Shown in pieces: positions 33,001 through 44,204 of a stretch of 64,000 bases of DNA. Location: assembly GCA_027257055.1 (NCBI GenBank), contig JAPVLO010000572.1:682001-746000 (forward strand). Direction: 5' to 3'. A program made the translations under genes and the position numbers. Numbering within the stretch: position 1 is the first letter of the stretch; each line of letters starts with the position of its first letter. The notes under the pieces are model-generated. The model was not told the origin of the DNA. It searched no databases and was given only the letters and a program-made list of their open reading frames with translations. The stretch comes from Cephalopachus bancanus. Its lineage: Eukaryota; Chordata; Mammalia; Primates; Tarsiidae.

Positions 33001-36000
33001 TTTGAACGGGCCTGGGAGCACCTCCCGCCACGTCATGGCCCCTGTCATGGCTCACGTGGATCCTGAGGAGCCCTGGTCCCCCTGCAGTGCCCGCTTCGTC
33101 ACTGACTTCCTGGACAATGGCTATGGTAAGCAGGTGGCACTCACCTCTCCCTGTGAGGACCTGATTCCTGTCCCCTCTGAACTCCTACGTGGACCATTCT
33201 GACTTCTCCGAGGGTGCTTCCTCTGCAGTGTGGGATGGGTGAGAAACTCTGCTGTCTTTGTGTGGTTCCCATTTCTTCCCAGAACACGTTGCATAGCTAG
33301 AGGAGGCAGGGTTCAGCTCGACAGAACTAGAGCTGACCTTCTAGGACCAGAACTGGAATGGGCTGACTACCTGTCACTCAGTGAGGTGTGCCAGAACACC
33401 AGGATGAGGACTGCCAGCAGAGATGCTGAGGAGAAGCAGGCTCAAGGATTCCATGACTGATTAGAACAGGCAGAAGTGGGTTCCTACCTGATTCTGTTCT
33501 TTAGCTGCATGTAGATGTGTGACTGTGATAAGTTGCTTTGCTGCTCTGTTTGTAGCTGATATGTCAAGTAGATCATAATGGGCCAGGCTCAGTGGCTCAA
33601 GTCTATAATCCCAGCACTTTGGGAGGCTGAGGTGAGAGGATTGCCTGAACCCGCAGGTTTGAGACCAGCTTGGGCAACATGGTGAGACCTTGCCTCTATA
33701 ATTTAAAAAAAAAAAAAATTAGCTGGGCATGGTAGTGCATGCATGTAGTTCCGGCTACTTGGAAGGCTGAGATGGAAGGATCACCTGAGCCCAGCAGGTT
33801 GAGGCTGTGGTGGCCGGGAGCGTGGCACTGCACTCCAGCCTGGGCAACAGAGTGAGACTCCAACTCAAAAAAAAAGATATCTATAATGGCACCTACCTCT
33901 AGGTGTTTGCCGTGATTAAAAGATGTGCTAATCAAGCACATAGCCAAGGCTCATCACAGAATAAGCATCCAATAAATTGTAGCTAGGCCGGGCGTGGTGG
34001 CTCAAGCCTGTAATCCCAGCACTTTGGGTGGACAAGGCAAGAGGATTTCCTGAGCCCAGGGGTTCGAGACCAGCCTGGGCAACTTGGTGAGACCTCGTCT
34101 CCACAATAAATCAAGAAAAATTAGCCAGGCATGGTGGTGCACGCTTGTAGTTTCAGCTTCTTGGAAGGCCGAGCTGGAAGGATCATCTGCGCCCAGCAGG
34201 TCAAGGCTGCGGTGGCCATTGAGTGTACCACTGCACTCCAGCCTGGGCAACAGAGTAGGACTCCTACTTTAAAAAAAAATGTAGCTGCCGCTGGGCTTGG
34301 TGGCTCAGCCTGTAATCCCGCACCTTGGGAGGCTGAGGTGAGTGGATTGCCTGAGCCCGCGGGTTCGAGACCCGCCTGGGGAGACCTCATCTCTACAATA
34401 AATCAAAAAATCAGCCGGGCGTGGTAGCGCGCGCCTGTAATTCCGGCTACTCGGAAGGCTGAGGCGGAAGGATCGCCGGAGCCCAGCAGGTCGAGGCTGC
34501 AGTGGCCGGGAGCGGCCACTGCACTCCAGTCTGGGCGACAGAGTGAGACTCCAACTCAAAAAAAAAAAAAAATGTAGCTGCCATTTCAAGCCATGTAGAG
34601 ACTGGGGATTTTCCCATCAGGCCACCAGGAGTCCAAGTTTTCAGTTGGCAATCCTGAAAGCTCAGCTCCTTGCTTACTGTGTCCAACCCCCTTCCCAGGA
34701 CACTGTCTCTTAGACAAGCCAGAGGCTCCCCTGCATCTGCCTGTGACTTTCCCTGGCAAGGACTATGACGCTGACCGCCAGTGCCAGCTGACCTTTGGGC
34801 CAGACTCACGCCACTGTCCACAGCTGCCGCCGCCCTGTGCTGCCCTCTGGTGCTCTGGCCACCTCAATGGCCATGCCATGTGCCAGACCAAGCACTCACC
34901 CTGGGCCGATGGCACCCCCTGTGGCCCTGCACAGGCCTGCATGGGTGGCCGCTGCCTCCACATGGACCAGCTCCAGGACTTCAATGTGAGAGCCCAGGGC
35001 CAGGGTGGTATCAAGGGCCTGGGGTTGTGGAGACTGGCCCTAAGCCCTGGAGAGATTGCATTAATCCCACCCTTCCATTCCGTGCCTCTGCAGATTCCTC
35101 AGGCTGGTGGCTGGGGCCCCTGGGGACCATGGGGTGACTGCTCTCGGACCTGTGGGGGTGGGGTCCAGTTCTCCTCCCGGGACTGCACGAGGCCCGTCCC
35201 CAGGAATGGTGGCAAGTACTGTGAGGGCCGCCGCACCCGCTTCCGTTCCTGCAACACCGCAGACTGCCCAACTGGCTCAGGTGAGGGTTGGGGTCTGGGA
35301 GCCCTGGAGACAGAATGGTAGAGCAGGAAGGACCGTCCCTTGAGTGCAGGACCAAGGAGGTGTTGATTGCCCCTGCTGTTGATGGGCACGACTTCACCTT
35401 TGGGAGCTGGCCCCGCAATCTGTAGGGGAAAGTGGTGCCGTCTGCCTAGAGCTCTGAGGGGCTGGGTGGAGGGGATCCTGGGTGATGCGAGGAGTGAGAG
35501 GCTCTGACTGTCCCTCTTGCCCCTGCAGCACTGACCTTCCGTGAGGAGCAGTGTGCTGCATACAACCACCGCACTGACCTCTTCAAGAGCTTCCCAGGGC
35601 CCATGGACTGGGTCCCTCGCTACACAGGTGTGGCCCCCCGGGACCAATGCAAACTCACCTGCCAGGCCCGGGCGCTGGGCTACTACTACGTGCTGGAGCC
35701 ACGGGTGAGCCCCAGGGCGCGCCAGGCCCTGACTGCCCTCAACTTCGCAGCTCTCCCTCTGCTTCTGGTGGCAAAGGCCCTCCACGATAGCGCCATTGCT
35801 GGCATCCACTCCACCACGCCAGGCCTGCCCAGGGTCTACTCTGACTTACCTGTCCACAGGTCTCAGTAAAACAAGCCCCGGTCTTCGGATGTGCGGCCAC
35901 TAGGCAGCTCTAGCCTATGCCATTTCCCTCTGTTGCTCCTCCTCTCGCCCCCTCTTCTTGCGCTGCATTGGTGAGGATGGAAATAGGTGGCCCTTCGAGC

Positions 36001-38087
36001 CAGTCCTCCACCCCTTTCCGTGGGCTCTGCTGTCAAATGACAGCGGCAGCCACATTTGGCTCATGGACAGCCAGTCCTTCAGGACAGGCCTCCTGGAGGC
36101 GATAGAAGTCCCGTACTCCTCTCATGACCGGGTGGTGGGTTGAAGGCCAAAGCAAAAAAAACAGGCCCTAGCAGCGTTTTGCTCCCTTCGTCCCAACCTG
36201 AGAATTCCTGCAGGTTGGCTGCCCCCTAGCGTCCATTAGGAACAGTGCCTCAAGTCTTAGGAGTTGGTGCTGGGGCTCAGACGGACCTGCCATTCCGTGT
36301 CAGCTCCTTTGCTTGCCACCCGTGTAACTTTTGGGCAAGCTCCTTCATCTTTCTGAACTCAGTATTCCATCCTTAGAAACTGCAAGTAGTGGTTGAGAGA
36401 TTTATGTTCATGTTTATAAGGCACTTAGCACACAGTCTGATTCACAGTCAGCGCCCAGAACAAGGTGGCTATATATCATATATAATAGTACTTATTAAGA
36501 CTACCCCCCACATGGTGGCTGGTGCTCACCACACACACCAAACACAGGCTCTGCCTATCCCAGCTTTTCTGACCTTCTTCCCCTGTGGGACATGGTCTTG
36601 TTTGGCTTACCAGCCCCTATTGACTCAGGAAGAAACCTTTGCATTGCTCCTTCTCTGTTCTCAGGTGGTAGATGGGACCCCCTGCTCCCCAGACAGCTCC
36701 TCAGTCTGTGTCCAGGGCCGCTGCATCCATGCTGGCTGTGACCGCATCATTGGCTCCAAGAAGAAGTTCGACAAGTGCATGGTGTGCGGTGGGGATGGCT
36801 CTGGCTGCAGCAAGCAGTCTGGCTCCTTCAGAAAGTTCAGGTGCTTTCGCCATCATGTCCCCCCTCTACCTTCCCGCTTGCTCTCCGGGGTCCTGGGGAT
36901 AGAGGTGAACTCTGCACTGCTCCACTCTCAAGGTGCTCACAGTCTGGTGGGATGGATGAGTAGGCAGTTGCAGTGCAGCGTCCCACACGCTCAGCAAGGG
37001 GTGGCACAGGGACTGCGAGTGCCCTTGTGGACATCAGAGAAGAGTCCTTGGAAGTGACCTCCGAGCTGAGTCTTGGAGTGAGGGTAGGGATTGGACAGGC
37101 ACCAAGGAGGTGGGGCTTAGACGGGCACCTGAGGCTGGGTGCAGTGGCTCAGCCTGTAACCCTAGCACTTTGGGAGGCCAAGGTGAGAGGACTGCCTGAG
37201 CGCAGGGCTCAAGACCAGGCTGGGCAACTTGGTGAGACCTCGTCTCTACAATAAATCACAAAAACTAGCCTGGCGTGGTGGTGTGCGTCTGTAGTTCCAG
37301 CTACTTGGAAGGCTGAGGCAGAAGGATTACCCAAGCCCAGCAGGCCAAGACTGCAGTGGCCATGAGTGTGCCACTGCACTCCAGCCTGGGCGACAAGAGT
37401 GAGACTCCAATTCAGAAAAACAAAACAAAAAAAGAAGGGCACCTGAGTAGGGGACAGTGGGTGATGGGTATGAATGCCAGAGATAATGTCAGAGAGAGGA
37501 GGACACATTTACACGTAACTCTGATCTAGACTGAACAGCTCACATAGGTTTGGGAGATAGCCCTCCACACCTGTACACACACGTCCAACCAGATGCACAC
37601 AACTCAGGAGGCCAAGGGGATTCCAGAGATGCTGACCTCCCACCTGCTTCTTCCACACAGGTACGGATACAACACTGTGGTCACCATTCCTGCTGGGGCC
37701 ACCCACGTTCTCGTCCGGCAGCAGGGGACCCCCGGGCCCCACAGCATCTACCTAGCCCTGAAGCTTCCAGATGGTTCCTATGCCCTCAATGGTGAATACA
37801 CTCTGATGCCCTCCCCCACCGACGTGGTACTGCCGGGGGCAGTCAGCTTGCGCTACAGCGGGGCCACTGCAGCCTCAGAGACACTGTCAGGCCACGGGCC
37901 GCTGGCCCAGCCTTTGACACTGCAAGTCCTGGTGGCTGGCAACCCCCAGAACGCACGTCTCAGATACAGCTTCTTCGTACCCAAGCCGGCCCCTTCAGTG
38001 CCACGCCCCACACCCCAGGACTGGCTGCATCGCAGGGCACAGATTCTGGAGGTCCTCCGGCGGCGCCCCTGGGCAGGCAGGAAATAG
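30014..38087 (+). CDS. ADAMTS4: ADAMTS4 (aggrecanase-1), secreted metalloproteinase
   Basis: Zinc protease that cleaves aggrecan and related proteoglycans in cartilage and other matrix. Nine exons: 30014-30646, 31753-32076, 32319-32451, 32955-33125, 34699-34985, 35094-35280, 35529-35704, 36665-36840, 37661-38087. They give 837 aa, the human length. Order: leucine-rich signal peptide (to about residue 51); prodomain with the cysteine switch GPMCNVKAP; furin site RRAKR at the exon 1-2 junction; catalytic domain with [12 protein letters not shown] (His361, Glu362, His365, His371) and Met-turn VMAPVM; disintegrin-like segment; one thrombospondin repeat ([17 protein letters not shown]); cysteine-rich domain; C-terminal spacer. 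As in the family member, no further thrombospondin repeats follow the spacer. The ATG has a strong context (GCCATGG) and aligns with the known start. The same frame stays open upstream to 29957 but offers only GTG. Confidence 0.97.
33470..33978 (+). repeat. MIR SINE split by an Alu
   Basis: MIR from 33470 (GTGGGTTCCTACCTGATTC ... GTAGATGTGTGACTGTGA) is interrupted by the Alu at 33581-33875. It continues AATGGCACCTACCTCTAGG ... CATCCAATAAATTG. Confidence 0.72.
33581..33875 (+). repeat. Alu, intermediate type
   Basis: GGCCAGGCTCAGTGGCTCAAGTC; derived right arm with GTGGCCGGGAGCG. Imperfect flanks GATCATAATGG / ATCTATAATGG. Sits in ADAMTS4 intron 4. Confidence 0.88.
33986..34279 (+). repeat. 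Alu, intermediate type
   Basis: GGCCGGGCGTGGTGGCTCAAGCC; spacer ACAATAAATCAAG; right arm TTGGAAGG, GCGGTGGCCATTGAG. Flanks AATTGTAGCT and AATGTAGCT. Confidence 0.88.
34290..34570 (+). repeat. Alu, derived lineage type, with perfect target-site duplication
   Basis: One of the cleanest copies: GGCTCAGCCTGTAATCCCG, GCGGGTTCGAGACCCGCC hairpin, GCGCGCGCCTG, GGCCGGGAGCGGCCACTG. Nine bases (CAACTTGGC) are missing after GCCTGGG. Duplication AATGTAGCTGCC at 34278-34289 and 34571-34582. Confidence 0.95.
36295..36455 (+). repeat. MIR SINE fragment
   Basis: GCTTGCCACCCGTGTAACTTTTGG, CTGAACTCAGTATTCCATCC, TATAAGGCACTTAGCACACAG, in ADAMTS4 intron 7. Confidence 0.65.
37134..37436 (+). repeat. Alu, intermediate type, with target-site duplication
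   Basis: GCTGGGTGCAGTGGCTCAGCC; derived right arm. Duplication GGGCACCTGAG at 37123-37133 and 37437-37447, in ADAMTS4 intron 8. Confidence 0.92.
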
Positions 38088-38370
38088 CCTCACCAGCCCG
38101 GCTGCCCTTTCTGGGCACCGGGGCCTCGGATTTAGCTGGGAGACAGAGGGAGCTGTGGCGGCTGCCTCATGCTGAGACTTGGTGGGGAGGGGCTGTAGGC
38201 GTGAGGCCCTCCCCTCCCCTTTGCCCTAACGTGCAGGCTGGCCCTGCCCTGGTTACCTGCCCTGGGAGGCAGGGATGGGTTGGTGGGTGGCAGGGGCTGA
38301 AACAGTCCTCGATCTAAACTGCCCCCTCTGGCCTGCAGGTCACAGGAGGGAGGGGGCGGACAGTCCTCAG

Positions 38371-38406
38371 TTGTATTTATTTAGTATTTATTCACTTTTA
38401 TTTAGC
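38371..38406 (+). promoter_or_regulatory. AU-rich element in the ADAMTS4 3' UTR
   Basis: TTGTATTTATTTAGTATTTATTCACTTTTATTTAG holds four ATTTA cores, two nearly overlapping. Such elements usually confer rapid mRNA decay, fitting a cytokine-inducible protease. Function is inferred from the motif. Confidence 0.65.
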
Positions 38407-38689
38407 ACCAGGGAAGGGGACAAGGACTAGAGTCCTGGGGAACCTGACCCCCACCCCATGCAGCCCTCGCCCTGGCTAGGAAATCCAGGGTGGTGGTGAT
38501 AGGCATAAGTGATCTGTGTGTGTGTGAGAGAAAATGTGTGTGTGCTTACGTATGAGGTACAGCCTGCCCTGCTTTCCTCTTCCTGAAGTTCATTTTCTGG
38601 GAAAAGAGAAGACAAGGGTAGGGCAGGCCTTCAGGGAGTGAGAGATTATCATATTTTAAAAATATAAATTGAATTCTGCTATTTATGTG

Positions 38690-38875
38690 CTCCTTTTGGA
38701 GTCAGACAGATGTGGGTTGCACCCTGGCCCCATGTCTCTGAGCATTACTTTTCTCATTTGCCAATAATAATATCTCCCTTAGAAGTTTGTTGTGAGGATT
38801 AAATAATGTAAATAAAGAACTAGCATAATGCCCGGCACTTAGTCGGTGCTCAAATGGCAGTTGCTGTGGCTTATC
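38690..38875 (+). repeat. MIR SINE carrying an AATAAA
   Basis: MIR order: CTTTTGGAGTCAGACAGATG, TTTCTCATTTGCCAATAATAA, GTTGTGAGGATTAAATAATG, CATAATGCCCGGCACTTAG, CGGTGCTCAAATG. It lies at the likely end of ADAMTS4. Confidence 0.82.
38811..38816 (+). terminator. Candidate ADAMTS4 poly(A) signal
   Basis: AATAAA (GTAAATAAAGAAC) 724 bases after the stop codon, inside a MIR. Further AATAAA hexamers at 39081-39086 and 39933-39938 could serve longer transcripts. Confidence 0.55.
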
Positions 38876-39227
38876 TTTATTGCCTTTCTGTCCATGTCCA
38901 CTCTCCATGCAGCCTGTAGGGCACTTGAGGGTGGCCAAGAGCCAGGTCTGTGGTACCTGCCCTTACCCCAGGCCCCGTTCCTTTGGTCGACAGACCTCTA
39001 TCCTGGAATCTGAGGAGCTATGAAGAAAAAGATGATTCTGCCTCTCACCTCTGGAGGCTCCTAATCAGGGAAGGAGATGTAATAAACACTTGGCTACAAG
39101 TACAATTTGACAAGAGCACGAGGGTACATGATAACAAGAACAAATAGCAAGAACGCTACATCAAGACAGATGAGTACAAGTGATCGTCGAGGGGGCTGGA
39201 GTTTTCACAACAGTAGAAAGCGCTGGA

Positions 39228-39681
39228 GCCAGGTGCAGTGGCTCATGCCTATAATCCTAGCACTTTGGGAGGCGGAGGCAAGAGGATTACATGAGTCCAG
39301 AGGTTCGAGACCAGTCTGGGCAATTTGGCAAGACCTCAGCTCTACAATAAACTTAAAAATTAGCCAGTAGCCAGGTGTGGTGGCACATGCCTGTGGTTCT
39401 AGCTACTTGGTAGGCTGAGGCAGAAGGATTGCCTGAGCCCAGCAGGTCGAGGCTGCAGTGGCCATGAGCATGCCACTGCACTCAAGCCTGGGCGACAGAG
39501 TGAGACTCCTACTCAAAAAAAAATTAGCCGGGTGTGGTAGTGCGCACGTGTGCGATTCCAGCTACTTGAAAGGCTGAGGTAGAAGGATCACCTGAGCCCA
39601 GCAGGCTGAGGCTGTGATCACCGTGAGTGTGCCACTGCATTCCAGCCTGGGTGACAGAGTGAAACTCTGACTCAAAAAAAG
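39228..39681 (+). repeat. Trimeric Alu (left-right-right)
   Basis: A complete dimer ends CTACTCAAAAAAAAATTAGCC at about 39523 and runs without a break into a second right arm (GGGTGTGGTAGTGCGCACG ... GACTCAAAAAAAG). One pair of flanks, AGAAAGCGCTGGA (39215-39227) and AGAAAGCACTAGA (39682-39694), encloses the whole unit; the two differences are CpG-type decays. Confidence 0.85.
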
Positions 39682-40958
39682 AGAAAGCACTAGAGTGGGA
39701 GCCAGTGGGTCTGAATTTGAGTTGAGGTTTAGCATCTTAGCTGGTGTTGCCGATTGCTCACATGTGGTATCTCCAATAATTGGTTGTTCTGGGAACAGAC
39801 ATTAAAATATTTTCAAAATAGTAGACTGCAGCCATGTGAGAAGCTACCCTTATAACTACTGAGTGACCGGGGCAAGGTGTCCAGAATCAACCAGTGGAAA
39901 CCCAACAGGCTTATCTGAAGATGTGAGGTTAGAATAAAGGGAACAGGACGTCGTTTAACAGGGGAGGCACAGGAAGGCAAAATGAATAACACGGGGAAGA
40001 ATCTGAGGAGAGCAGGGCCAGGCACTGGGTGGTGGCAAAACACTGAGGGCGGGGAGGGTGCTGGAAACTGCTCCACCTTTCCTCTCGAGGAAGGCGCCTG
40101 CAGACAGTCCTGTGTGTGTCATGGATGGGCCAGGAGTGGTGGGTGGACTATGCAGGAATCTGGAGGCTTGACTGGCAGAAGCAGGACCGCTAGGGCTTAG
40201 GGAAGAGTCTGGATGTGGGAGTGAGGGGGGAATTACAGATAAAGGAGACCTTGAGGTGAGAGTGGAAGAGGGGAGGACGGGGGAAACAAAGGCACATCAC
40301 TCTGCATTGCAGCCCCTAACTTTTGGGGACATGGAACAGGGCCCGTCAGGTAGAGGCAAGCCACAGAGGCTGTGGCAGTTGCGTGTGCTGTGCTTCCTGG
40401 TGCTGACTTTGCTGATGGCGTTCTGTACCAGGCGGTGCCTTACACAGCACCCTGTACTTGACAGCAGCCAGCACTGCAAAACAGTGAGAAAAGCCCGCCC
40501 ATTTGCGCCTCTCTCCAGTACACATGGTTTTCACTGCTGGGCTTGGCCCCAGACCCTTCCTCTGGTCCTCCTCCAAACTAGGCTGGAGGCAGAGGCAGGG
40601 GAGCGGCGCAAGACCAGACTGATCCTGACTTGTTTCATCTGGTCAGCAAAATGGGCCCGCCAATACCATGTTCATGGACCTTAGTACTGTGAGCTCATGG
40701 GACAATGGTAGGGAGATGGGGGCACGGACACGAGGAAGCTGTCTGATTGTCCACTGCGTGGGGGTTCACACTGCGTTCTGGTCAGGGAGGGAGCTGTGTG
40801 CTACACCTCCCCAAAGAGAAGCAAGGTACAATGCAAGGGACTGTAAGATAAGGGCCTGATGAACTGTGCAGGGTCTGAGCCCCAGACTTCATGGGCTGTG
40901 AGGGTCAAGGAGCGTGAGCTAGGGCTGGGCCCTAGGAAACTGGCCATCAGCTTTCTTT

Positions 40959-41256
40959 CTTTTTTTTTTCTTTACTGAGTTGGAGCCTCACTCTGTTGCC
41001 AAGGCTGAAGTGCAGTGGCACACTCACGGCCACTGCAGCTTCGACCTACTGGGCTCAGGTGATCTTTCCACCTCAGCCTTCCAAGTAGCCAGAATTACAG
41101 GGCAAGCCACCACACCCAGCTAATTTTTTTGATTTATTGTAGAGATGAGGTCTCACCAAGTTGCCTCGGCTGGTCTTGAACCCCTGGGCTCAGGCAATCC
41201 TATGCCTCTGCATCTCAAAGTGCTGGGATTACAGGCGTGAGCCACCATGCCCAGCT
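40959..41256 (-). repeat. Alu, intermediate type
   Basis: T-rich tail, GAGTTGGAGCCTCACTCTGTTGCC; ends GAGCCACCATGCCCAGC. Flanks GCCATCAGCTTTCTTT and GCCATCACCTTTCTTT. Confidence 0.88.
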
Positions 41257-41381
41257 GCCATCACCTTTCTTTAATACTCATTTTGATTCATACTTTGTCA
41301 GTCACTTTCATGTGTGGGACTTTAAGAGAAAGCCCTTTGCTCACTGAGTAGAGTTCTTACTGGTGTAAAGAAGTTTTTCTG

Positions 41382-41546
41382 GTCAGGTGTAGGGCTCACG
41401 CCTGTAATCCCAGAACTTTGGAGGCTGAGGTCGGAGGATTGCTTGAGCCCAGGAGTTCAAGACCACCCTAGGCAATATAGCAAGATCTTGTCTCTACAAA
41501 ATATCAAAAAATTAGCCAGGTGTGGTGGTGCACGCCTATAGTCCCC
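41382..41546 (+). repeat. 3'-truncated Alu
   Basis: Left arm GGTCAGGTGTAGGGCTCACGCC through the spacer, ending in the right arm at CGCCTATAGTCCC, followed by (CCAAAAA)n. Confidence 0.8.
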
Positions 41547-42984
41547 AAAACCAAAAACCAAAAACAAGAAGACGTTTTTCTGAAAACAAGACTGAGCTTA
41601 CGAGTCACCTCTGTGATTGGGTGAGTGGGGGTTGGGGAGAGAGTTAGCTCCACAGAGAGAAGCACTGGGCATCCTAGCCTTCAACCCCAGGCAAGGCCAA
41701 TGCCTTTCTGGAATGGTCTCCTCCCACTACATCACCCCTTGAGACCCAGGTGGTGGGTGCTTCCTGACAGGAGGCCCCCAAGTCCTTGCTAGGACGTGGG
41801 ATGGGGGAGCACACACCTCCCTGCCAGAGCCATGATGAGCTCCACCCGCCCTGTCTGCCCCTGGCTGCCCTCATGGGCCTGAGCCCGGTGTGGTCGTATA
41901 GGCAGGAGCAGAAACAGGAATCACAGGAAGGAAGGCAGCAGAGACAGCTCAAGTGCCTGGTCCTGGAGGTGAAAAGAGGAAACAGAGGAGCTCAGAAAAG
42001 AAGAGGCAGGGACTGACAAGGGAGTGAGCGCCCCATCCCAAGAGAAGCCCACCGAGTCTGGACAGCCATCTGACGGGAGGGCAAGTGCTGCGAGTGTTTG
42101 AGGTGGGGGGAAAGGCTGAAGCAATACTGAGCTGGGCCAGCTCCTCCAAGCTCCTTCTGTCCCTGAGATTCTCTGCTTCTGTGGTCAGTACGGAGGAGAT
42201 CTGGGCACTTGTCCAATCACTGTTTTTGTGATGGGAGAGCCAGGGTTCCTGGAAGGTCTATGGAAAGGGCATCGACACTTCTCCATCTCTAGCCCCACTT
42301 CTTTGATCGGCACACAGTTACAGTGTTTGTTTTCTAAAATACCAGATTGGCAGTAAGTGACAAAACCATCTTCTCATTGGTCAGGGCACATGGGGGAGAA
42401 AGGGGGTAGAAAGCGGATTTCAATGTTTTCACATCTTATTGGCTAAGAGCTCACTTCTAAACCAATTGAATACCTTCCCCATTGACGGTTGCTGGGGGGA
42501 AGCCAAACTCATTGGCAGCAAGAGACACCAGATGACAGTGGGAGGAAACCACAGTGCTAAAAATGCTCAGGAGGGGGGTCGGGAGGCAAGGAGCCACTTC
42601 CCCAGACAGGACCTTATATGGGGAAGGCCTGGAGTACTCAGTAGCACTGGGGAGGAAGGGAGGGGAGGAAGTAGACCGAAGCACCCCTCACAGTCTTGGG
42701 GCAACCACCAACAGGCCCCATGAACCCACACAAACAGTGACACATTCACACACATCCAACCTCATGGAGACACGAGCATATTCTCTTGACAACGTGGACG
42801 CAAGTAAGCGTTAAGGAGCTGAAATCATAAGAACTTTGGCCTGCAAATGGATTGAAGACTAAAATAGATTAATTGACCTAATCTCCCATTGAGAATTGAC
42901 ATTTATCCCATTTATTTGTTCAAGAAGCCGGCCACTGGGTAATAGGCTGTTGCAATCATGCTCTTACAGCAACTGGAAAGGACA

Positions 42985-43175
42985 TGGATTTTTGGAGTCA
43001 AACTGAATCCATGTCTTACTATTTACTTATATGTAATGATATGACCTTAAATTACTTGATCTCTGTGAACTTCAGCTTCTTTATCTGTGAAATGGGCATA
43101 TTAATATCTGCCTTATGGAGAGGTGGTTAGAACTTAAGAATACAGTGATGCAAATGTTTGGCACCGTGTCCAGCT
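42985..43175 (+). repeat. MIR SINE
   Basis: TTTTTGGAGTCAAACTGAATCC, TCTGTGAACTTCAGCTTC, TTATCTGTGAAATGGGCATATTAAT, CAAATGTTTGGCACCGTG. Confidence 0.8.
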
Positions 43176-43267
43176 TCCAGTGTCAATACCTGCTGATTCC
43201 CCTTCCCTTGATTCTCTTCCTTTGCCTACTCCCTCACTTCTAACCCCTGATTTAGCATAAGAAAATA

Positions 43268-43903
43268 GCTTTTTTTGTGTTTTGTTTTGTTTTTTGAGTT
43301 GGAGTCTCACTCTGTCGCCCAGGCTGGAGTGCAGTGGCACAGTCATGGCCAACCCAGCATCCACCTGCTGGTCTCCAGGGATCCTTCCACCTTAGCCTTC
43401 TAAGTAGTCAACACTACAGGTGCACGCTACCATGCCCGGTTCATTTTTCAAAATTATTATTATTATTGTTATTTTTTTTTTTTGAGTTGGAATCTCACTC
43501 TGTCGCCCAGACTGGAGTGCAGTGGCACACTCCTGGCCACTGCAGCCTCGACCTGCTGGGCTTTGGCAATCCTTCAGCCTCCGCCTTCCAAGTAGCTGGA
43601 ACTACAGGCGCGTGCTACCATGCCCGGTTAATTTTTTTTTTTTTTTTTTAATTGTAGAGATGAGGTCTCGCCAAGTTGCCCAGGCATGTCTCGAACCTGC
43701 AGGCTCAGGCAATCCACTCACCTTAGCCTCCCAAGCGCGGGATTACAGGCTGAGCCACCGAGCCCAGCTCAAAATTATTATTATTACAGAGACGAGGTCT
43801 CACCAAGTTGATTGGTCTGGTCTCAAATCCACAACCTCAGGTAATTCACTCGTCTTGGCCTCCCAAAGTGCTGGGATTACAGGCTAAGCCACCGAGCCCG
43901 GCG
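43268..43903 (-). repeat. Alu interrupted by a younger Alu
   Basis: The outer Alu is split into 43268-43450 and about 43770-43903. The inner derived Alu (about 43472-43769) is flanked by TCAAAATTATTATTATTA copies at about 43448 and 43769. The outer Alu's spacer CAAAATTATTATT is where the inner one landed. Confidence 0.88.
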
Positions 43904-44203
43904 GTTTTTTTTTTTTTTTTTTTTTGAGTTGGGAGTCTCACTGTGTTGCCCAGACTGGAGTGCAGTGGTTGTTCCCGGCCACCACAGCCTCGACCTGCTG
44001 GGCTCCGGCGATCCTTCTGCCTCAGCCTTCCAAGTAACTGGAACTACAGGTGCGCGCTACCACGCCCGGCTAATTTTTTATTTATTGTAGAGTTGAGGTC
44101 TCGTCAAGTTGCCCAGGCGGGTCTCGAACCCGCGGTCTCAGGCAATCCATTCACCTCAGCTTCCCAAAGGCGCGGGATTACAGGCTGAGCCACCAAGCCT
44201 GAC
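43904..44203 (-). repeat. Alu, derived lineage type
   Basis: T18 tail then GAGTTGGGAGTCTCACTGTG; hairpin B box in reverse (GGCGGGTCTCGAACCCGCGG); ends GGCTGAGCCACCAAGCC. Confidence 0.9.
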
Positions 44204-44204
44204 T

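Noticed and set aside
40331..40684. 118-codon ATG frame with a hydrophobic stretch (LRVLCFLVLTLLMAF) in the ADAMTS4-B4GALT3 spacer
   Set aside because: No recognisable family, no splice or promoter evidence, and no gene known at this place in the human block; length is compatible with chance.
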